A stretch of DNA of 13,459 nt, taken from NCBI GenBank assembly GCA_023139255.1, contig JAGLNY010000091.1:1-13459 (forward strand), written 5' to 3'. The notes under the pieces were generated by a model. That model searched no databases. It was given only the letters and a program-made list of their open reading frames with translations, and was not told the DNA's origin. Position 1 is the stretch's first letter. Each line of letters begins with the position of its first letter. The translations under genes and the position numbers were made by a program. This document shows, piece after piece, positions 5,760-12,429 of the stretch. Source of the DNA: Spirochaetales bacterium (GTDB lineage Bacteria; Spirochaetota; Spirochaetia; JABMQR01).

Positions 5760-7367
5760 TTAACATCTCATATCGAGAAGTTTCTTTCGTGTGTTTCGTC
5801 GCCAGATTTCTGTTTTGGGGAAGTCAGCAAAAGACCTGACCGGTGTCAGAATTTTATGATTACGATCAATTCCCAGTGTCTGAAGCAGTTGATAATCCTG
5901 CAAACTCTGGCCGAAAATTTCCCATCGAATCGAATCGATGGGACCCTTCGGACCGGGATATATCTGAAACGTATCACCATAAGACCAGTCTGGCCATTTT
6001 AACCCATCCTGAACCGTAAATGGATCAATAAGATCGTTGCTTTGCGATTTGTTCCAATAATTTAATCCCCAATGAAGAAAACCTCTGAAAGGCCAGCGAT
6101 AAAACAGGAATCCATGCATAGCGATTTTTGCCAGAGGCGTATCTATAAGGCGGTTTATGTACTCTCCCCGAGGATGGCAGCAATAATAACACCAGCTTTC
6201 GATTCCCTCAGCCAGGAAATCCAGGGCGACACTTGTAGACGGTATCGGCATATCAGTCAGACCCTGACGGGCGAATCCAATATTACTTAACGCGTCCATA
6301 ACCTTCATCCAGGGTGCAAACTCCTTCAGTATTTCCCGGGCTTTGTTATAATTTTCAAGATGGTCTCTATATGGTTCATCGGAAACGTGGAAGAACGACT
6401 TGTCGAGGATTTTCTCAGCCGTTAAAAACCGGTGTAACGAAGGTAGATATTGGGACAAGAATGTACGGTATCTCTTCGAAGTTGCACCTGTAGAGGGATT
6501 CCAAAGCAATTTTCCTTCGTGTCCCTGCCCCTGATAAATCCGAATCGCGTTCTCAACACCCCACTGCGTGAATGGATGCGTCCACTCAAATTGCTCCAGT
6601 CCGCACTTTTTTGCCAGCTGGATATACTTCCTAACATCCCGCCAGTCGAAGCTATATTTATCCTTTTCGGTTTTCAGTACCCGAAGCAGTTGTGATGGAC
6701 GTTTGACTCCATCCAGGGGTGGTGTGAAAACCGGAGTGTAAATAGTATCCTGTCCATGCTCGGAGATATTGCGAAAATAGGCCGGGAGAATCTCCCAGAA
6801 TCGCTTATCGTACATGTCAGTCTTGTACCAGTCTATCAGGCAGTCATTGTAGAACCAATTTGTGATAGAGAAGTTCTTCCGTTTTTTGAGAATAATATCG
6901 TGCAGTCGAACCTGAACAGTGTGTGTTTTGCTTCTTCCATTTTCAGGGATGACTGTGACCCTTATTTCATGGTTTGAAGGCGTTATCATCCTTCCGGGCT
7001 GAACGGTAATCCAGAATGCGTTGGTCTCTTGCGGAGGAAGAATGATTGAGTCATCATCAAAAAGAGGATCTCCCACATATCCGGGAATATGATCAAATCC
7101 ATCGAGATCGACCATATCAGATTCCTCCAGTATGTTCCGGTGGAGGACAGGGACATATCCAATCCGTCGCACACGAATCGACATCTCCCCGGAACCATCA
7201 ACCTCGACACAAACTTTTTGAGGAATCGGATTATCCATTCGCATCACAACCTGAAAGCTGAATCGCTCATTCAACGCAGCGTCAATGGTAAGCCGATCTG
7301 AACATCTCACCTCAGTACGTGGAAAATGCCGAACAAACGAAGAGGAAAGCCATGAAAAAACTGCCAT
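5760..7367 (-). CDS. DUF4091 / glycoside hydrolase family 123-like protein
   Basis: A 535-residue protein: an N-terminal beta-sandwich (about 1-165), then a TIM-barrel-type region (about 170-430) and a C-terminal DUF4091-like stretch with MHGFLFYRWPFRGFLHWGL and SIRWEIFGQSLQDYQLL. FHVSDEP places an Asp-Glu pair at D330-E331, the position of the catalytic dyad in GH123 beta-N-acetylgalactosaminidases, where the substrate's acetamido group takes part in catalysis. No signal peptide is evident, so a cytoplasmic location is likely. I prefer the ATG at 7367, with GGAG 8 nt before it, over the ATG at 7385, which lacks a ribosome-binding site. It is transcribed alone from the site E promoter, back to back with lacZ. 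A role on a beta-linked N-acetylhexosaminide is inferred; DUF4091 proteins are poorly characterised. Confidence 0.8.
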   Translation of the reverse strand: MAVFSWLSSSFVRHFPRTEVRCSDRLTIDAALNERFSFQVVMRMDNPIPQKVCVEVDGSGEMSIRVRRIGYVPVLHRNILEESDMVDLDGFDHIPGYVGDPLFDDDSIILPPQETNAFWITVQPGRMITPSNHEIRVTVIPENGRSKTHTVQVRLHDIILKKRKNFSITNWFYNDCLIDWYKTDMYDKRFWEILPAYFRNISEHGQDTIYTPVFTPPLDGVKRPSQLLRVLKTEKDKYSFDWRDVRKYIQLAKKCGLEQFEWTHPFTQWGVENAIRIYQGQGHEGKLLWNPSTGATSKRYRTFLSQYLPSLHRFLTAEKILDKSFFHVSDEPYRDHLENYNKAREILKEFAPWMKVMDALSNIGFARQGLTDMPIPSTSVALDFLAEGIESWCYYCCHPRGEYINRLIDTPLAKIAMHGFLFYRWPFRGFLHWGLNYWNKSQSNDLIDPFTVQDGLKWPDWSYGDTFQIYPGPKGPIDSIRWEIFGQSLQDYQLLQTLGIDRNHKILTPVRSFADFPKTEIWRRNTRKKLLDMRC

Positions 7368-7396
7368 TATTTTTCTCCAATGCATAAGTAGTCTTA

Positions 7397-7441
7397 TGGT
7401 CTGATAAGTAAAAGCATATTATCTTTTTTCTTTTTCGTCAA
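7397..7441 (-). promoter_or_regulatory. Promoter with GntR-type operator (site E) for the GH123-like gene
   Basis: On the minus strand: TTGACG (7441-7436), 17-bp spacer, TATGCT (7418-7413), then operator TTATCAGACCA (7407-7397) 5 nt beyond the -10 box, followed by TAAGACTA. One core base differs from consensus (TTATC for TTGTC). Only 13 bp separate this -35 from that of lacZ, a very compact divergent pair. Confidence 0.77.
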
Positions 7442-7454
7442 TTCTCATTGACAT

Positions 7455-7498
7455 TTGACAAGCCTTTAAGAAGGATATATATTAAAGCGGTCCGACCA
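7455..7498 (+). promoter_or_regulatory. Promoter with GntR-type operator (site F) for lacZ
   Basis: TTGACA (7455-7460), 17-bp spacer, TATATT (7478-7483), then operator CGGTCCGACCA (7488-7498) over the expected start near 7490. The inner GGTCCGACC is almost perfectly palindromic. The extension TAAGACTA follows. The leader to the ATG at 7556 is about 65 nt. Confidence 0.82.
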
Positions 7499-7555
7499 TA
7501 AGACTAGTAAGATAGTTATTGTATTATCTACTATACTATAAAAGAGAGGTATAGG

Positions 7556-10500
7556 ATGTTTTTAAAAAATTTTCTAAATCATTATACTGATCCGGAAATT
7601 ACAGGCATAAACAGGCTCCCGGCAAGAGCCATCCTCCATCCAGAACATGCGGATTCTTTTATCTCTTTAAACGGTATATGGGATTTTCAATACTTTCCCC
7701 GTCCAGTGGACGCTCCTTATCCGGACGGGTGGAAGAATATTGCAGTTCCGGGGAACTGGACCATGCAGGGGTGGGACAAACCTCATTATACAAATATTCA
7801 AATGCCCTTCCCGAATCCTCCCCCATCTGTGCCGGAACAGGAAAATCCCTGCGGGATATACAAAACAATATTTACTATCAAAAAGCAGTGGGAAGATCAA
7901 AGGGTGGTCCTTCATTTCGGCGGTGTTGAAAGTTACTATGAGGTGTATGTGGACGGCCGTTTCCTCGGAGCAGCAAAAGATTCCCGCCTGCCGTCAGAGT
8001 TCGATATAACACCAATGCTTTCCGGCAGCGGAGCAGAAAAATCCTATACCCTTATGGTAAAGGTTATACGGTATTCCGACGGTTCTTTTCTCGAAGACCA
8101 GGATCACTGGTGGATGGCAGGCATATACAGGGACGTGTTTATCTACCGTACAGAAAAGGTGTTTATCCATGATATTTTCTGTACTGCTTCCTGTCAGGGA
8201 AATATATCTATTAAAGCTTTAATCGGCATGATAGAAATTCCGGAAAAGGAATATTCCCTTGAGGCTTTTGTGTATGATTCCAGTATGCAGCAGGTTGGGA
8301 CTATTTCAAGCGATCGTTTCACTCCAGCTGATTATCTTAGCGACAAGACCTATTTACATGGTAAGTTTGGTATAGAACTTGAGCTTCTGGCAAAAGATAT
8401 AAGTCCATGGTCTGCGGAAGCCCCTATTCTCTATAAAATTACAGTGGAACTTAAATCAGATAATATAACTGTAGATAAAAGGAGTTTTCGGACCGGATTC
8501 AGGACCGTGGAAGTAAAAGACCGGCAGCTTTTAGTAAACGGAAAAGCCGTTATGATTAAGGGGGTCAATCGTCATGAACATGATGATACCACAGGAAAAA
8601 CCCTAACAAGGGAATCAATGGTCGCAGATATTCTGCTTATGAAACGATTCAACTTCAATGCGGTAAGAACCAGCCATTACCCTAATACTCCGGAGTGGTA
8701 TGACCTGTGCGATGAGTATGGTTTGTATGTAGTAGATGAGGCAAACGTGGAAGGTCATGCCTATTGTGATCAGTTGTGCAGGGATCCCCGGTATATTCAG
8801 GCATTTGTCGACCGTGGGTCCCGAATGGTTTTACGGGATAAGAACCACCCGAGCATTATTATCTGGTCTTTGGGAAACGAAACCGGCTATGGCCCGAATC
8901 ATGATGCTATGGCAGGCTGGATTAGACACTATGATCCCTCCCGTCCTCTTATGTATGAAGGAGCATTGCATCCTGAGTGGGGCAGGGCGGAACGGGACTA
9001 TACACGGGGTCGCACAGTCACCGATATTATATGCCCCATGTACCCGCCTATCTCAGACCTTGAGGAATGGGTTAATAAAACCACTGATTATCGTCCGTTT
9101 ATCATGTGCGAATACTCCCACGCCATGGGAAACTCCAACGGAAGCCTTTCGGATTACTGGGACCTTCTCTGGAAAAACAGGGAACGGGGACTTCAGGGAG
9201 GGTTCATCTGGGACTGGGTGGATCAGGGTATCAAAAAAACAACCGAAGACGGGATAGATTACTGGGCATACGGCGGGGATTTCGGGGATACCCCGAACGA
9301 CGCGGATTTCTGTATTAACGGCCTGGTCTGGCCTGACAGGACCCCCCACCCGGCAATGTACGAATGCAAAAAGCTCTTTCAGCCGGTATTAATACAACTT
9401 GAAGCAGACACTAAAACCGGGAAATACTCCTTAACTATCACCAACCGGCAGGATTTTCTCGACCTTTCCTGGTTGGAAATGGATATTGTCCTTGAAGAAA
9501 ACGGCGAGCCCAAGGGAAAATACATTTTCCAGGGCTTTCAATTCCCCTCTTTGTATGAACTTAAACCCGGTGAAACCTGCTCTGTTACTGTACCGGAAGA
9601 GATTACAAGCCTTATCACCGAAAGTGAAGATACAAACATGGCTTTTTACTGTGAACTGAAAACCGTTTCTGAAAGGCCGGGAGTGGACGAAGGAGAGGTC
9701 ATTGCATGGGAGCAGTTCAAACTATATGACGAACTTGTTCCCTTCGATTTATCCGGAAGCTCATTCCTGTCTATGACTCTCTCCCGGGATAACGAAACAG
9801 AGGTTTTTTCATGTCCGGATATGCATACCGATTTTCGGATGAATATACCGGAACTCTGCGTGTTCCGAAGCCCCACAGACAACGACGGCGCCCTCAGCCA
9901 AGACCGGATGAATGGTCTTGCTTTTAAAAAGTGGAGGGATCAGGGGCTATGTCTTAATCCGGCTAAACTTATCACTAATAGACCTGAAGGAGATGGAGTC
10001 GAGACGAAATTCCGGTTTACGGGCGGTACCATCAATCTAAAACAAAAAATTAATGTGAGACCCGATAATTCGCTGGATATACATACGGAGTTCATTGTTC
10101 CTGAAGAACTGGATGATATCCCCAGACTAGGGTTGTTGTTTACTCTTCCGCCGGAATTCGACAGCGTAATATGGTTCGGGAATGGTCCTCATGAGACATA
10201 CCGGGACAGAAAAAGATCCGGTAAAATCGGATTGTATACCGGGACTATTGCCGGGCAGCATGTTCCCTACATATTCCCCCAGGAAAATGGAAATAAAACC
10301 GATGTGCTGTGGGGTGAGTTGGAAAACCGGGGAGGTCTTCGTATCCGGTTCACCTGTCCTCAGCTGATGAACTTCACGGTCCACGACTACAGCCCCTGGG
10401 ATTTATATAATGCCGCACACGAATCGGAAATTCAACGAGGAAAACAGACATTTGTACACTGCGATTTTTTCCAGCGGGGATTGGGTACCGGCAGCTGTGG

Positions 10501-10576
10501 GCCGGATACACTGGACTGTTATAAAATAAGGCCTGGTACCTATACAATGAAACTGATAATTTCTTTATACAGGTAG
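7556..10576 (+). CDS. lacZ: Beta-galactosidase, glycoside hydrolase family 2
   Basis: A 1006-residue GH2 enzyme of the long LacZ type (E. coli LacZ has about 1023 residues). Domains in order: jelly-roll sugar-binding domain (about 35-215), immunoglobulin-like GH2 domain (about 220-325), TIM barrel (about 327-610) and the C-terminal Bgal_small_N-type domain (about 735-1005). The acid/base is E442 in WSLGNETGYG and the nucleophile is E519 in MCEYSHAMGNSNG. VNRHEHDDTTGKT and RTSHYPNTPEWYDLCDEYGLYVVDEAN are characteristic. It hydrolyses terminal beta-galactosides. There is no signal peptide, so it acts on imported oligosaccharides. GAGAGG precedes the ATG. The sulfatase gene follows 70 nt downstream on the same strand, with a further GntR-type site in the gap. 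Galactose specificity is likely from the architecture, but substrate linkage and sulfation tolerance are unknown. Confidence 0.95.
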   Translation: MFLKNFLNHYTDPEITGINRLPARAILHPEHADSFISLNGIWDFQYFPRPVDAPYPDGWKNIAVPGNWTMQGWDKPHYTNIQMPFPNPPPSVPEQENPCGIYKTIFTIKKQWEDQRVVLHFGGVESYYEVYVDGRFLGAAKDSRLPSEFDITPMLSGSGAEKSYTLMVKVIRYSDGSFLEDQDHWWMAGIYRDVFIYRTEKVFIHDIFCTASCQGNISIKALIGMIEIPEKEYSLEAFVYDSSMQQVGTISSDRFTPADYLSDKTYLHGKFGIELELLAKDISPWSAEAPILYKITVELKSDNITVDKRSFRTGFRTVEVKDRQLLVNGKAVMIKGVNRHEHDDTTGKTLTRESMVADILLMKRFNFNAVRTSHYPNTPEWYDLCDEYGLYVVDEANVEGHAYCDQLCRDPRYIQAFVDRGSRMVLRDKNHPSIIIWSLGNETGYGPNHDAMAGWIRHYDPSRPLMYEGALHPEWGRAERDYTRGRTVTDIICPMYPPISDLEEWVNKTTDYRPFIMCEYSHAMGNSNGSLSDYWDLLWKNRERGLQGGFIWDWVDQGIKKTTEDGIDYWAYGGDFGDTPNDADFCINGLVWPDRTPHPAMYECKKLFQPVLIQLEADTKTGKYSLTITNRQDFLDLSWLEMDIVLEENGEPKGKYIFQGFQFPSLYELKPGETCSVTVPEEITSLITESEDTNMAFYCELKTVSERPGVDEGEVIAWEQFKLYDELVPFDLSGSSFLSMTLSRDNETEVFSCPDMHTDFRMNIPELCVFRSPTDNDGALSQDRMNGLAFKKWRDQGLCLNPAKLITNRPEGDGVETKFRFTGGTINLKQKINVRPDNSLDIHTEFIVPEELDDIPRLGLLFTLPPEFDSVIWFGNGPHETYRDRKRSGKIGLYTGTIAGQHVPYIFPQENGNKTDVLWGELENRGGLRIRFTCPQLMNFTVHDYSPWDLYNAAHESEIQRGKQTFVHCDFFQRGLGTGSCGPDTLDCYKIRPGTYTMKLIISLYR

Positions 10577-10599
10577 AATCTTTTAGATAGAAGTTAATG

Positions 10600-10618
10600 T
10601 ACTATAGTGGCCGGACCA
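10600..10618 (+). promoter_or_regulatory. GntR-type operator (site G) between lacZ and the sulfatase gene
   Basis: Core TGGCCGGACCA at 10608-10618 with the extension GCTGATATG, giving GACCAGCTGATATG (10614-10627) identical to site B. A TACTAT at 10600-10605 could be a -10 box 2 nt upstream of the core, as at site B, but no good -35 lies at the right distance. The sulfatase gene may therefore have only a weak or activator-dependent promoter, together with read-through from lacZ. Confidence 0.6.
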
Positions 10619-10646
10619 GCTGATATGCTTCTAAGGGGGGCAGAGT

Positions 10647-12206
10647 ATGAAACAAAACAAACCAAATATCATTCTCGTTTATGCTGACGACCTGGGACGT
10701 GGTATGCTCAGTTGCTATGGACAGAAGTGGTTCAAAACGCCTAATCTGGATCGCCTCGCCTGTGAAGGTGTACGTTTTCAGCACGCTTACGGGTGTGCCT
10801 TCTGTGCACCAGCCCGGGCAAGCCTTCTTACGGGTTACCATGACTGCCACGCCGGGATGTGGAGCTATACTGACGCTGGAATTTACAAGAAAATATCCAG
10901 TAATGAACTAAATTTTAATCAAATCCGGGAACTCATTAACAATACCAGCTTTAACGAGCGGGACGATGAGGTTTTCCTTGCCACTGTTGCCAAACAAGCC
11001 GGCTATACCACCGGACAGATTGGCAAACTCGAATGGGGCTTTGCTACCACACCGGAGAGGCTTGCCAAACATGGCTGGGATTATCATTACGGCTTCTATG
11101 ACCATCAGCGCTGTCACGGCTTCTATCCCCCGTTTCTGTTCGAGAACGGAGAGATGGTCGATATTCCCGGCAATATGGATGTCAATTGCGGGCTTACGAA
11201 CCACTGGGAAACGCCGGATGCCCGTGCCCATCGTCGAGATTGTACAGGTAAAGCTGTTTATTCCCAGGATCTATTTGACGAGAAGATCGTCGGGTTCCTT
11301 CGGGCTAACAGGGATCGCCCGTTTTTCCTTTATCATCCATCGCAATTGCCGCACGGCCCCATTTCTATTCCGGAGATTCACCCTTCTCTGAAGAGTATCG
11401 GGGGGTTAACCGATTTTGAAAAAGAATATGCCTCAATGGTTTTGCGTCTGGACCGGACTATCGGATTGATACTCGATGAAATTCAGAGTCTGGGACTGGA
11501 TCAGAATACAATGATCATTTTCTGCTCTGACAACGGACATGAAATCTACTATAGAGAAAAGGGTCGATGCAGCGGCGGCACTCACGATCTTCAGGGGTCC
11601 CGATACGACAACGTGGATTACAAGTACTACTCTGAGCGCTCGAATGACATTTTTAACGGTAATGATAATATGGCAGGCAAAAAGCTCTCCAGCCTTGAAG
11701 GCGGGCCGCGCATTCCCTATCTGGTCCGCTGGCCTGGTCATACACCGGCAGGTACATTAAGCTCCGCTCTTATTACCAACTACGATCTTCTTTCCACTTT
11801 CGCCGATATTGTGGGTGTGAAATCACCGGAATGGAAAGACGGGGAGTCGATTCTTCCCGCTCTAGAAGGCAAAGCTTTTAAACGAACGAAGGATTATGTC
11901 GTCTTTGCGGGGGTTGAAGGACCGGCTCTTGTGACCGCCGAAGGCTGGAAAGTGAGGTATATCATTCTGCAGCGCCGTTTTCAACTTTTTCACCTTCCTG
12001 TGGATTACAGGGAAGAAAATGATCTGGCTGCAAAGCATCCCGATAAAGTGAAATCGCTGGGCACGATCATGCTCAAGGAATGCGACGGCAATTTCCTTCA
12101 CGGAACGTCCGAGAATCATAAAGCAGTTCGCATAGATGAATATATGGAAGGTATGGCACCTGAAGAGGCTTTCCCCTCACATCCTCATATCAAAAAACGT
12201 AACTAA
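10647..12206 (+). CDS. Type I (formylglycine-dependent) sulfatase
   Basis: A 519-residue sulfatase of the S1/alkaline-phosphatase fold. The signature CAPARASLLTG at 53-63 places the formylglycine-precursor cysteine at C53 with P55 and R57. Calcium-ligand candidates are D14-D15 in YADDLG and D295-N296 in CSDNGHE. HPSQLPHGP supplies the usual mid-protein histidine. In place of the common GKWHLG motif it has GKLEWG (K127, E129), so the sulfate-pocket histidine is changed. Because the nucleophile is Cys, it needs a maturating enzyme, which is not in this window. The protein starts directly at the catalytic domain (MKQNKPNIILVYADD) without a signal peptide, implying cytoplasmic desulfation; many carbohydrate sulfatases are exported. 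A run of six G precedes the ATG. It lies downstream of lacZ and site G, pointing to a sulfated galactoside-type substrate. Confidence 0.92.
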   Translation: MKQNKPNIILVYADDLGRGMLSCYGQKWFKTPNLDRLACEGVRFQHAYGCAFCAPARASLLTGYHDCHAGMWSYTDAGIYKKISSNELNFNQIRELINNTSFNERDDEVFLATVAKQAGYTTGQIGKLEWGFATTPERLAKHGWDYHYGFYDHQRCHGFYPPFLFENGEMVDIPGNMDVNCGLTNHWETPDARAHRRDCTGKAVYSQDLFDEKIVGFLRANRDRPFFLYHPSQLPHGPISIPEIHPSLKSIGGLTDFEKEYASMVLRLDRTIGLILDEIQSLGLDQNTMIIFCSDNGHEIYYREKGRCSGGTHDLQGSRYDNVDYKYYSERSNDIFNGNDNMAGKKLSSLEGGPRIPYLVRWPGHTPAGTLSSALITNYDLLSTFADIVGVKSPEWKDGESILPALEGKAFKRTKDYVVFAGVEGPALVTAEGWKVRYIILQRRFQLFHLPVDYREENDLAAKHPDKVKSLGTIMLKECDGNFLHGTSENHKAVRIDEYMEGMAPEEAFPSHPHIKKRN

Positions 12207-12329
12207 TCATATCGTTATGCAGATAAAAAGAGCAAAGCCGCTCAAAATGGAAAAAGGAGTGCGCCTTTCTAACGATACGATTATCTTGACAAACAATTTT
12301 ATTCTGTGGAGAAAAATTCACAAATTAAC

Positions 12330-12394
12330 TTGACAAACCATTTTTATGATATATAATTACAACCGGTTGCATAAAATTTTGCAATCGGTTGCAA
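12330..12394 (+). promoter_or_regulatory. LacI gene promoter with two LacI-type operators
   Basis: TTGACA (12330-12335), 16-bp spacer, TATAAT (12352-12357): a near-consensus sigma-70-type promoter. Two operator-like palindromes follow, CAACCGGTTG (12360-12369, perfect) and TTGCAATCGGTTGCAA (12379-12394, near-perfect). Both share CGGTTGCA with a 22-bp period, about two helical turns. They fit the central-CG palindromes bound by LacI-family proteins and lie at and just after the start point, so autorepression by the following gene is likely. No TNGTCNGACNA site is present. An extra CTTGACAAAC copy occurs at 12285-12294 without a matching -10 box. The rest of the 12207-12429 gap contains no recognisable gene or strong terminator. 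Confidence 0.82.
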
Positions 12395-12429
12395 CTATAA
12401 ATATTTTACTGGATTACTGGAGTAACTTT

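Noticed and set aside
8736..9257. 173-codon plus-strand frame inside lacZ
   Set aside because: Out-of-frame shadow across the GH2 barrel, where the lacZ frame carries both catalytic glutamates.
12253..12268. Possible terminator after the sulfatase gene (AAAGG...CCTTT)
   Set aside because: Only 5 bp of stem with no T-run after it; too weak to call.
12285..12314. Second upstream promoter for the LacI gene built on the extra TTGACA
   Set aside because: No acceptable -10 hexamer at 16-18 bp; the TTGACA at 12330 has a near-consensus partner.
12136..12333. 65-codon plus-strand frame spanning the sulfatase end and the intergenic gap
   Set aside because: Starts inside the sulfatase gene, lacks a ribosome-binding site and has no recognisable protein pattern.
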